A stretch of DNA of 8,656 nt from JBLNCE01 sp050260415 (GTDB lineage: Bacteria > Bacillota > UBA4882 > JAAYXC01), in NCBI GenBank assembly GCA_050260415.1, contig JBLNCE010000017.1, positions 1 through 8,656 on the forward strand. Reading direction: 5' to 3'. The position numbers and the translations under genes were made by a program. Under the pieces are notes generated by a model. It was not told the origin of the DNA. It searched no databases and worked only from the letters and a program-made list of their open reading frames with translations. This document shows positions 1 to 5,772 of the stretch, one piece after another. Position 1 is the first letter of the stretch. Each line of letters opens with the position of its first letter.

Positions 1-105
1 CACAGGATTATTGGTCTATATGACATTTAAAAGATCGCAAAAACCTAGACCGTAATTTGGGTCGCCATCTCTGGCTCATTTCTGGATGGCGCGCGCTACG
101 ATCAT

Positions 106-235
106 ATAACAACGCATTGTCAGCTCCGCCCCGGATAGTAGTATATCTGGGATGGCGGCGCTCCGACCTACATCCCCGGCCGTAAGTCCGCGTCGCGACT
201 AACGGCCGGGGATGTCGACAATGCGTGGACGTTAT
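106..235 (+). repeat. Folded recombination-site-like element A (attC-like)
   Basis: No gene is seen in positions 1-293; this structure fills most of it. ATAAC (106-110) pairs with GTTAT (231-235). ACGCATTGTC (112-121) pairs perfectly with GACAATGCGT (217-226), leaving A111 opposite GGAC (227-230). Inside are two stem-loops. One is 122-130 with 154-162, extended by 131-137 with 144-150. The other is a perfect 14-bp stem, 170-183 with 202-215, topped by AGTC/GACT (185-188/197-200) and the loop CGCGTCGC (189-196). End boxes ATATAAC and GTTATCT fit the integron attC consensus RYYYAAC/GTTRRRY only partly (6/7 and 5/7). The fold is seen directly; the attC identity is inferred from the comparison with the sites at 685 and 1187. 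An RNA element or a REP-like repeat is the alternative. Confidence 0.5.
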
Positions 236-293
236 CTGACATGCCGCACGGGCGGCCATCGTGGTCGCCAAGGAGCATCTTGGAGGTGAAGTG

Positions 294-629
294 ATGGACC
301 CACTATCAAGATATATACTGGTCTATTATCAACATTTATTAAAACCATCCGAACGTAAAGCCTGGAATCATATTATTGGGCTGGAGAAGAAAACACATGT
401 CACAAGTGAGAAAGCCAAAAAGTGGATAAATAAAAGATTATGTTCTATGGATGAGGATGTCTTAGTCCTTCTAAAGGATGGAACTGATAGTTTCTTTGAG
501 AACACTAGAGATCGTATTTTAAAAGACCATCAATCAGAAGTACATATGAATTATTGCCCAAAGTGTGGAAGTCTAGCAAAGACACCAAGAGCCAAACAGT
601 GTTGGCATTGTAAGTTTGACTGGCATTGA
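294..629 (+). CDS. Small protein with C-terminal zinc ribbon, function unknown
   Basis: The product is 111 residues. The ATG at 294 is preferred over in-frame GTGs at 261 and 291 because GGAGGTGA (282-289) sits four bases upstream. Residues 1-85 are charged, probably helical, and lack motifs I recognise. Residues 88-106 form a zinc ribbon with two CxxC knuckles, C88-P-K-C91 and C103-W-H-C106, followed by the ending FDWH. A Cys4 ribbon of the form YCPKCG...TPxAKQCxxC...W occurs at the tail of many small accessory proteins, some of them immunity-like, but nothing here proves such a role. The gene is markedly more AT-rich than its flanks and lies alone between two folded attC-like sites, which suggests that it arrived as a cassette. 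No terminator follows; the downstream folded site may stop transcription. Confidence 0.75.
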   Translation: MDPLSRYILVYYQHLLKPSERKAWNHIIGLEKKTHVTSEKAKKWINKRLCSMDEDVLVLLKDGTDSFFENTRDRILKDHQSEVHMNYCPKCGSLAKTPRAKQCWHCKFDWH

Positions 630-684
630 TACATGAAAGTGGCCGCCCTCCATGGCGTCCTTCAAATTTGGGGGGGCACGTCAA

Positions 685-812
685 AGATAACCCGGCATTC
701 CCGCTTCGGGCGCGGGAAAGCTGGTTCGAAGAAGTCGGCCGCGCCACACCCGCTCACCGGGTCCGCGTCGCGACCAACGGTTCGCGGGCGTCGCAGACGC
801 CCAACGTTAATC
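685..812 (+). repeat. Folded recombination-site-like element B (attC-like)
   Basis: This site begins AGATAAC (685-691) and ends GTTAATC (806-812). Hairpins inside are TTCCCGC/GCGGGAA (698-704/712-718), CCCGC/GCGGG (749-753/784-788) with ACCG/CGGT (756-759/778-781), and an overlapping GGGCGTC/GACGCCC (786-792/796-802) that would compete with the previous one. The apical part GGTC/GACC (760-763/772-775) closes the loop CGCGTCGC (764-771), identical to the loop at 189-196. Positions 761-780 match 186-205 at 19 of 20 bases, and the one difference (T200 to C775) is compensated by A185 to G760. The left 25 bases (687-711) match 1189-1213 closely. It closes the zinc-ribbon gene unit. Confidence 0.5.
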
Positions 813-832
813 GACATCGACGCATTTTGACC

Positions 833-851
833 GCGCCCCTCCATGGGGCGC
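833..851. repeat. Perfect 7-bp hairpin before the DUF4160 promoter
   Basis: GCGCCCC (833-839) and GGGGCGC (845-851) flank the five-base loop TCCAT. There is no T-run, so it is not a typical intrinsic terminator. It lies between the attC-like site and the promoter of the DUF4160 gene and could insulate that promoter. Confidence 0.5.
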
Positions 852-879
852 TGGTTTGGAACTTTCGCCTTGACAGGGG

Positions 880-908
880 TTGAGGAGGTAGATTTTCCCG
901 GCTATAAT
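880..908 (+). promoter_or_regulatory. Sigma-A type promoter of the DUF4160 gene
   Basis: TTGAGG (880-885) is followed by a 17-base spacer and a perfect TATAAT (903-908). Transcription would start near 915, giving a leader of about 20 bases with GGAGGG (925-930) six bases before the ATG at 937. A better -35 match, TTGACA at 870-875, is 27 bases from the -10 and is too far away to pair with it. Confidence 0.6.
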
Positions 909-936
909 AGAAGTGAAAGTATTTGGAGGGCGACTC

Positions 937-1302
937 ATGCCGGTCATTTCTGAGTTTTACGGGATCAATATTATGATGTTTTGGAACGAGCACATGCCGC
1001 CGCACTCCGTGCCGAGTATGGGGAAAAGAAGGTTTTGGTGGACATACGGCATGCGTCCAATCATCGAAGGACTCTTTCCCTTTAGACAGCTAAAGCTTGT
1101 CTTGGCCTGGTGCGAAATCCATCGGGAAGAATTGATGAGGAATTGGGAGAGTGCCCAGAGGCATGATGAATTACAGAGAATCAATCCCTTAACACGGCAT
1201 TCGAGCTTCGGGCTTGGTCGCCTCGCGAAGAAGATGATCGAGGAAGCCCCCTGTGTTAAGGTAGTTGTCACAGGACTCCGAGAGAAGTATATTGAAGTTT
1301 AA
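937..1302 (+). CDS. DUF4160 family protein with a compensated double frameshift
   Basis: The ATG at 937 follows GGAGGG with a six-base gap and begins MPVISEFYGI, the usual start of DUF4160 proteins, small proteins often paired with DUF2442 in toxin-antitoxin-like modules. Residues 1-23 (to MPPH) and those from IIEGLFP through RQLKLVLAWCEIHREELMRNW fit the family. Between them, about 1006-1059, the family sequence (RAEYGEKKVLVDIRHAS) is in the +2 frame, so roughly 17 residues are misread. One base lost near 1006 and one gained near 1059 explain it. Family members usually end soon after the INPL motif; here about 36 extra residues read through the third folded site into the IS3 end. No DUF2442 partner is left, and the insertion may have removed it. 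The protein is probably non-functional unless the shifts are sequencing errors. Confidence 0.75.
   Translation: MPVISEFYGINIMMFWNEHMPPHSVPSMGKRRFWWTYGMRPIIEGLFPFRQLKLVLAWCEIHREELMRNWESAQRHDELQRINPLTRHSSFGLGRLAKKMIEEAPCVKVVVTGLREKYIEV
1187..1261 (+). repeat. Folded recombination-site-like element C (attC-like), overlapped by IS end
   Basis: CCTTAACAC (1187-1195) pairs perfectly with GTGTTAAGG (1253-1261). Inside, GGGCTT (1210-1215) pairs with AAGCCC (1244-1249) and CCTCG (1221-1225) with CGAGG (1239-1243), leaving GGTCG bulged. The left part, from TAAC through GGCATTC and GCTTCGGGC, matches site B at 21 of 25 bases, so B and C are related. The right box GTTAAGG is also the first part of the IS3 left inverted repeat, so either the element inserted at the box or the pairing is partly accidental. 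Confidence 0.42.
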
Positions 1303-1324
1303 CTCGGAGGAGCGTGGCAAGAGA

Positions 1325-1822
1325 GTGGCACGATACAGCGACGATTTCAAGTACTCGATCATGACCAAGATGATGCCGCCGATCAACCAGTCTGTGCCCG
1401 ATATTGCCAGAGAGACCGGACTAAGCTTAGGCACATTGTACCTCTGGCAGAAACAGGCTCGATCCAAAGGCTTGCCGGTTATAGGCGGCGAGGTGGAAAC
1501 CGAGCGCTGGAGTACCCAGGATAAGTTCAATATCGTCATGGAAACCGCCCGGCTCACCGAGATCGAGCTTGCCGAGTACTGCCGGAACAAAGGGCTTTTC
1601 GTGGAACAAGTGCTTGCCTGGAAAGACGCTTGCATGCAAGCCAACGGCGGCGTAGCGCAGCAGGCGACCCGTCTCCAGCGGGAACTGCGCCAAAAAGATC
1701 AAGAGCTGAAAGCAATGGAGAAAGAGCTGCGCCGCAAAGAAGCCGCCTTGGCTGAGACCGCCGCGCCCTTGGTCCTGAGAAAAAAAGCCGAAGCGATCTG
1801 GGGGGACGGCGAGGACGAATGA
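1325..1822 (+). CDS. IS3-family transposase OrfA
   Basis: This is the DNA-binding half of an IS3-type transposase, 165 residues from the GTG at 1325. Homologues begin MARYS-[DE]-[DE]-FK, which fixes the start; GGAGGAG (1306-1312) lies 12 bases upstream, and the frame stays open to a TTG at 1265. Residues 1-40 form a helix-turn-helix (SVPDIARETGLSLGTLYLW). A second helical segment (STQDKF...AEYCRNKGL) follows. A coiled-coil-like stretch (RLQRELRQKDQELKAMEKEL) is near residues 118-137, and the tail LVLRKKAEAIWG is typical of this subgroup. The stop overlaps the orfB ATG in ATGA. The reading frame is intact although the partner orfB is broken. Confidence 0.85.
   Translation: MARYSDDFKYSIMTKMMPPINQSVPDIARETGLSLGTLYLWQKQARSKGLPVIGGEVETERWSTQDKFNIVMETARLTEIELAEYCRNKGLFVEQVLAWKDACMQANGGVAQQATRLQRELRQKDQELKAMEKELRRKEAALAETAAPLVLRKKAEAIWGDGEDE
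1780..1786 (+). promoter_or_regulatory. Programmed -1 frameshift site A_AAA_AAA in orfA
   Basis: Seven A residues lie in slippery phase, with the first A as the third base of an AGA codon followed by two AAA codons. A -1 slip enters the orfB frame, which has no stop from here to the orfB ATG at 1819, so an OrfAB fusion could be made. IS3 elements are known to make their active transposase in this way. Confidence 0.65.
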
Positions 1823-2638
1823 TCAGCGCCCCCGATCGCGCCAATGCCATCATGCTGATCGAAGAAGCAGTCAGATCAGGAGCCCGCGAAAAAGCGGCCT
1901 GTCTGGAGATGGGCATTTCCAGATGCAACACCACCGCGGAAGAAGCCGGAGGCCCTCCAGGAGATCGATGTCCACCCATAGCGCAACCGGACCCAATCAG
2001 GTCTGGATGTGGGATATCACGTGGCTTCCAGGGCCGGTCAAGGGCATCTACTACTACCTGTACCTGATCGTGGACTTATACAGCCGCAAGATCATCGCCT
2101 GGGACATTTGGCCTACCGATCCGCCGTCAACGCAGCCGCTCTTATCCGTCGCGCCGTTTTGAACGAGGGCCTGGCCGGGTCGTGCAACCCGTTGGTTCTT
2201 CATTCCGATAACGGTAGCCCGATGAAAGGCGCCACGCTTTTGGAGACCTTGTATCAGCTGGGCATAACTCCATCCAGAAGCCGGCCAAGAGTCAGCAACG
2301 ACAACCCCTATGCGGAATCGCTCTTCCGTACCTGCAAGTACCGGCCCGGCTATCCGGCATTAGGGTTTCTTGATATAACGCACGCGCGGAAGTGGGTATT
2401 GGCCTTCGTACACTGGTACAACAACGAACACAGGCATAGCGGATTGAACTTCTTGACGCCCGTACAACGGCACATTGGGAAGGACCTGACGGTTCTGCAA
2501 GCGCGCATACAGCTGTATGAGAAGGCTCGATCCGCCCACCCCGAGCGATGGGCCGGAACAATACGGAATTGGTCCTTGGAGCCAGTGGTTTGGTTGAACC
2601 CGGAACGGTCAAGCAGTGTCCAGGTCCAGATCGGATAG
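1819..2638 (+). pseudogene. IS3-family transposase OrfB, broken
   Basis: The catalytic (rve/DDE) half of the IS3 transposase is split over three frames. The start MISAPDRANAIMLIEEAV is normal, but after LEMGIS (about 1920) the sequence jumps to QHHRGRSRRP, which in homologues lies roughly 70-80 codons further on. The deletion also changes frame (deleted length 1 modulo 3). The core then reads GPNQVWMWDITWLPGPVKG with the first catalytic Asp. Near 2119/2120 a one-base deletion moves the rest into the third frame: HSDNGSP (second Asp), SNDNPYAESLFRTCKYRP (catalytic Glu) and the ending VWLNPE. Catalytic residues remain, but no continuous protein can be made. Confidence 0.85.
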
Positions 2639-2680
2639 ATGAGTTCTGTTTTTGGGTCCTAAGCGACAACTATCTTGACA

Positions 2681-3079
2681 AATGCCACCTAGAAGGCGAT
2701 ATGGCCATATCCTTGTCGGTTAATGTTTGGGCTTACCCTTTTGAGATTTTCGGGTGTATATTGAAATATCTCCAGTGTCGACCCCTTGCGACCAGGATGG
2801 ATACATCATCCAACTCAACCAAAAATCCTTACGGATTTACACCAGCCATGAGGGCAAAAGCAGTATGAAACCCAAAAAAATGGTCATGCTAATATTTAAT
2901 AGTGATTTAGTGGATAGAATTTTCCAAGGATTATTTACCAGTTTAGGTGTCGGAATTGCTTATAGGTCAAGCTCTTCCAGAACGTTTTCAAATCTGTCAA
3001 GTGCAGTTTTGTAGGATTTAGCACTGATCTCTTCTTAAAAGATTCGACTAAATTCCAGAAAAACAGGAGAATTAACAAA
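2681..3079. other. Intergenic stretch after the IS3 element, no convincing gene
   Basis: No recognisable coding sequence is seen. Short open frames (for example 2754-3014) lack a ribosome-binding site and family motifs. A 14-base perfect palindrome, GATATGGCCATATC, lies at 2698-2711. Composition turns AT-rich from about 2870 into the membrane-protein gene that follows. Confidence 0.5.
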
Positions 3080-3559
3080 TTGATAAAAGATCCTTTGATT
3101 TTGTATTACTTTGCCTTTCCACTGTTTTTATTAGTATTGATGGTAGCTTTTCTTGATCGAAAAGAGATCAAATCCCTCTTCTGGTTTGGATTGATCTGGG
3201 GTTCCGTTCTTACAACAATAATTATTTTTATTATTGCTGACATTTTCAATCTAGTAAAATACCAACACGTTAAACCCTTCACTATTTTGGGATTACCACT
3301 ACTCTTTGATCTAGCTTGGACACCGGCAGTATTGCTATTCTTACATTTCTTGCCAAAGAAAAAACCACGATATGCATATTATTCGTATATTATTGTCTTC
3401 TGCTTGATTAATGCAGCTAACGATGAAGTCTTTCACCAAATAGGGTTACTGGAATACATTCATTGGAGTCCACTTTATAGATTCCTCATATCATTACCCT
3501 ATTTTTATTGGTTGGCAATCCATTATATAAATCTAAAGTCTAAAGGCATTTTTGAGTGA
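3080..3559 (+). CDS. Small polytopic membrane protein (CBO0543-like)
   Basis: The product is 159 residues from TTG 3080, with AGGAGA (3065-3070) nine bases upstream. About five hydrophobic segments are visible, near residues 7-24, 33-54, 71-90, 97-115 and 132-150. The basic stretch KKKPR (93-97) and the late motif LLEYIHWSPLYRF (123-135) resemble the small CBO0543-type membrane proteins of Firmicutes, in which an IKYIHW-like motif precedes the last helix. That match is from memory of the family pattern and is tentative. There is no signal peptide and no enzymatic motif, and the function is unknown. The gene is AT-rich compared with the operon downstream and stands alone; no clear promoter was found. 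Confidence 0.7.
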   Translation: MIKDPLILYYFAFPLFLLVLMVAFLDRKEIKSLFWFGLIWGSVLTTIIIFIIADIFNLVKYQHVKPFTILGLPLLFDLAWTPAVLLFLHFLPKKKPRYAYYSYIIVFCLINAANDEVFHQIGLLEYIHWSPLYRFLISLPYFYWLAIHYINLKSKGIFE

Positions 3560-3630
3560 AGTGCAGGCAAGCCCTCCGTGGCTGGTAGTTTGGATCTACT
3601 CAGGGCCTTTAGGCCCTTGCCAGGTTTTGT

Positions 3631-3667
3631 GTAGCGGTAGGCTCTCAGCCTACCGTCGGCAGAAACC
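3631..3667. repeat. Palindromic repeat, copy 1 (GTAGCGG...CCGTCG type)
   Basis: CGGTAGGCT (3635-3643) pairs perfectly with AGCCTACCG (3647-3655) around the loop CTC. The flanks GTAG before and TCGGCAGAAAC after recur in the copy at 4093. The stem differs from that copy by paired changes (TA/TA in place of CG/CG), so the base pairing is conserved rather than the sequence. Confidence 0.65.
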
Positions 3668-4020
3668 ATTGTCCGGAACAGTACCTTCGCATAATTCAAA
3701 TATGGATGGCGCTACGACGATACCATCAAAGCTATCGGCGGCAGGTGCTTTTACGCACTTGTTCGTCGATAGCTCTTTGTATGTTTCGTCAGTTTTCCTT
3801 TGCCATCAGCGGCTCCTTCTATCATAGGAACGCTGTTTCGACAACTCTGTACCCTTTCCTGCTTATGCCAATCGGTGGCCAACCAGGTCAACCACTGATT
3901 CTGATTGAAATCGGCCAACCGATTCCAGTGTACCCCGACCACCCATTCCGGATTAAGCCTACCAGTGGCTATGAAATCAGCGAACCATGGACAGAGGGCA
4001 ATGAAATCCCCTTGATTAAG

Positions 4021-4063
4021 CGTCTGGTGAAAACGCGATGGTTCACCGCGTTTTCACCAGACG
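4021..4063. repeat. Perfect 17-bp inverted repeat with 9-base loop
   Basis: The arm at 4021-4037 (starts CGTCTGG, ends ACGCG) is the exact reverse complement of 4047-4063; the loop is ATGGTTCAC. GGTGAA (4026-4031) can pair either with TTCACC at 4042-4047 or with the one at 4053-4058, so two hairpins exclude each other. No T-run follows on either strand. It lies downstream of the minus-strand ABC operon and may block read-through, or be a remnant of a mobile element. Confidence 0.6.
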
Positions 4064-4092
4064 GAAGTTCAGATGATTTGCATTGCCCCGAT

Positions 4093-4129
4093 GTAGCGGC
4101 GGTCTTTAGGCCGCCGTCGTCAGGAACGA
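4093..4129. repeat. Palindromic repeat, copy 2 (GTAGCGG...CCGTCG type)
   Basis: CGGCGG (4097-4102) pairs with CCGCCG (4111-4116) around TCTTTAGG. GTAG precedes it and TCGTCAGGAAC follows, matching the flanks of copy 1 at 3631 (CCGTCG[GT]CAG[AG]AAC). It sits about 55 bases past the end of the ABC permease gene, on that gene's downstream side. Confidence 0.65.
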
Positions 4130-4171
4130 GGTTTTGGCGAGAACGGGGTTGATCGCACAGGCGGCAAGGTC

Positions 4172-4897
4172 TCACTCCTTAATCGGCGCCCGGCGTACTA
4201 GCAGGTAATTGCCGCCGCAGAGGAGAGCCGCCAGGAGCAGCATGCTGAGCGCGCTGCGATATGGATTGGGCGCGGCCGGCGTCAACCCCATGACCGCGAT
4301 GAAGAATCTTACCAGTGCGCGCGCGATCGCCCAGTCAATCCGGCTGTCGATGAAGACCAGCAAGGCAAGGAAGACGGTCGGCAGGGTGGAGAGCAGTATC
4401 TTCTTTAGCAGATTGCTCCGATAGTAGAGCATGCTGATGCACCATCCCAGGGTGGCCAGGAGCAAAAAACCCGCGAACAGCCAGCAGATCCCGCCTGCCG
4501 GGCCCGCGCCCCGGTAGAGCAATTCATGCACCATTTTGTAGGGCGCATATAACCTGAATACGGCCGCCAGCAGCAAGACGACCCCCGTCCAGACGGCCAT
4601 GGCCGCGGTAAGCGCCCCGAGATTGGCCCAGAAAAAGCGCTTGCGCGAGACGCCGTTGGCCAGCATGAATTTGAAGCTCGTTTTGAAGCAGAGCAGGCCG
4701 AGGATCAAGGCAAAGACATATGTCTGGGCGTCGATCTGGCCGACGACGATCTGCGAATCCGAGCCTTGCGACTCCACGATGAAGAGCATGACGCCGGTGG
4801 TGAAGATAATATTCAGGACCACGACCAATAGCCAGATCGCGGAAAAGGCCCTGAAGTACCTGAGCTGGTATCTGAACGCCGCGTATGTGTTGCGCAT
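4172..4897 (-). CDS. ABC transporter permease, six-helix membrane subunit
   Basis: The product is 241 residues from the ATG at 4897, with AGGAGGG a few bases upstream that overlaps the stop codon of the ATPase gene. Hydrophobic segments are near residues 20-41, 59-75, 93-114, 136-158, 167-184 and 214-234, with a possible further one near 195-208. KTSFKFMLANGVSRKRFF (72-89) between helices 2 and 3 resembles the coupling loop of ABC-2-type permeases that accompany YtrB-like ATPases. As the last gene of the regulator-ATPase-permease operon it should form the membrane channel with the ATPase; the substrate is unknown. The ending RRAPIKE is ordinary, and the gene appears complete. Confidence 0.85.
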   Translation of the reverse strand: MRNTYAAFRYQLRYFRAFSAIWLLVVVLNIIFTTGVMLFIVESQGSDSQIVVGQIDAQTYVFALILGLLCFKTSFKFMLANGVSRKRFFWANLGALTAAMAVWTGVVLLLAAVFRLYAPYKMVHELLYRGAGPAGGICWLFAGFLLLATLGWCISMLYYRSNLLKKILLSTLPTVFLALLVFIDSRIDWAIARALVRFFIAVMGLTPAAPNPYRSALSMLLLAALLCGGNYLLVRRAPIKE

Positions 4898-4908
4898 GGC
4901 TTTCCCTC

Positions 4909-5772
4909 CTATTTACTGGTCAGGCTGATGAAGAGATCCTGCAGTCCGGCCCGGGCCACCTCGAGCCCCAGCGCCCGAATTGCCTCCAGATCGGCGCTTT
5001 CGCGCCGCTGGTAGATGGTGGCCGCCTTGAACCGGCCCATCCGCTCCTCGCGGATGACATTCTTGCCCGCCGTGTAGGCGTCGACCTTGGCGGCTTCGCC
5101 CGAAATCATATAGGCCAGCGCCAGGACCTCCTCAACCGGTTGCGAGAGGATGATCCCCCCGTCCTTGATGATAACGACCTCCTCCAGCACGTGGGCGACC
5201 TCGCCGATCAGGTGCGTGGAAACCACCACCGTCTTGGGGTGCGCGCTATAAACGGCGATTAATTCTCTGTAAAAGAGCTCCCGGTAGTTGGCGTCGAGCC
5301 CCAGGACGGGCTCGTCAAAGAGCAGCACCGGCGCGCCGGACGCAAGGGCGAGGATCAGCTTGAAGATCGAGTGATAGCCGGTGGAAAGTGCCTTGACCCT
5401 CTTACCCGGATCGAGGGTGAACTTCCCGGCGAGCTCCCGCGCGTAGTCCATGGCGAAGGACGGGTAGAATTCTCGGGTCCATTTGAAGGCTTCCCCGATC
5501 CGCAGCTCGGGCGGGTAGAGGTTCCCATCCGACACATGAAAGATCTTGGCCTGCGCCCGGTCGTTCTCGACGGCCGTTTCCCCGTCGATCAGCACTTCGC
5601 CCGCGTCGGGAAAGAGCTTGTTGGTGATGAGGTTGAGGAGCGTGGTCTTGCCGGCGCCGTTGCGGCCGAGCAAGCCGTAGATCTTGCCGGGCAAGAGCGT
5701 GAGCGAGACGTCCCGCAGGGCCTCCGTCCGGTCGAAGCGTTTGCCGAGGTTTCTGATCTCAATCGTGGCCAT
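4909..5772 (-). CDS. ABC transporter ATP-binding protein (YtrB-like)
   Basis: This 287-residue nucleotide-binding subunit would power the permease encoded next to it. Walker A is GRNGAGKT (36-43) and Walker B is VLLFDEP (149-155). The D-loop is GLDA (158-161) and the switch His is H187 in STHL. The signature is LSTGY (129-133) instead of LSGGQ, and the Q-loop region reads KIFHVSDGNLYP (76-87) with no obvious Gln; both departures are common in YtrB/EcsA-like ATPases controlled by GntR regulators. Residues 210-287 form a C-terminal extension with a predicted regulatory fold. The start at 5772 lies inside the regulator gene, overlapping it by 14 bases, so translation is probably coupled. The TAG stop overlaps the Shine-Dalgarno of the permease. 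Confidence 0.92.
   Translation of the reverse strand: MATIEIRNLGKRFDRTEALRDVSLTLLPGKIYGLLGRNGAGKTTLLNLITNKLFPDAGEVLIDGETAVENDRAQAKIFHVSDGNLYPPELRIGEAFKWTREFYPSFAMDYARELAGKFTLDPGKRVKALSTGYHSIFKLILALASGAPVLLFDEPVLGLDANYRELFYRELIAVYSAHPKTVVVSTHLIGEVAHVLEEVVIIKDGGIILSQPVEEVLALAYMISGEAAKVDAYTAGKNVIREERMGRFKAATIYQRRESADLEAIRALGLEVARAGLQDLFISLTSK

Larger units (their letters stand above)
106..1261 (+). mobile_element. Two-gene integron-cassette-like array (tentative)
   Basis: Three folded sites beginning TAAC and ending GTTA (106-235, 685-812, 1187-1261) alternate with two short, same-strand genes (294-629 and 937-1302). The implied units are 232-806 and 807-1255, each one gene followed by one site, which is the organisation of integron gene cassettes. 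The first two sites are almost equal in length (130 and about 128 bases). The AT-rich first gene contrasts with the GC-rich sites around it. No integron integrase or attI is in the window, and the outer boxes are imperfect matches to the attC consensus, so the assignment is inference. The array is closed on the right by an IS3-type element whose end overlaps the third site. Confidence 0.42.
1254..2680 (+). mobile_element. Degenerate IS3-family insertion sequence
   Basis: The left end TGTTAAGGTAGTTGTC (1254-1269), with AGGAC following, and the reverse complement of the right end (2680 leftward: TGTCAAGATAGTTGTC, with AGGAC following) are imperfect terminal inverted repeats in the IS3 form TG...CA. 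Between them lie orfA (1325-1822) and a broken orfB (1819-2638) in the usual overlapping order. The three bases outside each end (CTG and AAT) are not a target duplication, so either the flanks have changed or the ends are off by a few bases. The copy is about 1.43 kb because orfB has lost internal sequence, and it should not transpose on its own. Confidence 0.85.
3560..4171. other. Repeat-rich intergenic stretch, no convincing gene
   Basis: About 610 bases contain several palindromes: AGGGCCT/AGGCCCT (3602-3608/3611-3617), two copies of a 37-base repeat, AGCTATCG/CGATAGCT (3730-3737/3767-3774), AATCGG/CCGATT (3909-3914/3919-3924) and a 17-bp inverted repeat at 4021-4063. A frame on the minus strand (about 3751-4030) is open for some 85 codons and rich in Trp, but it has no start with a ribosome-binding site and I recognise no family. 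A decayed gene is possible. Confidence 0.5.

Noticed and set aside
870..908. TTGACA at 870 paired with TATAAT at 903 as a promoter
   Set aside because: The spacer would be 27 bases; TTGAGG at 880 with a 17-base spacer is the plausible partner.
913..936. GTG at 913 as the DUF4160 start
   Set aside because: It has no ribosome-binding site in place and overlaps the expected transcription start; GGAGGG and family alignment support ATG 937.
2754..3014. 86-codon open frame after the IS3 element
   Set aside because: No ribosome-binding site, no recognised motif, and low-complexity Ser-rich end; treated as chance.
3706..4152. 148-codon plus-strand frame and an opposing Trp-rich minus-strand frame (about 3751-4030)
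   Set aside because: Both run through palindromic repeats, have no credible start and match no family I know; a decayed gene cannot be excluded.
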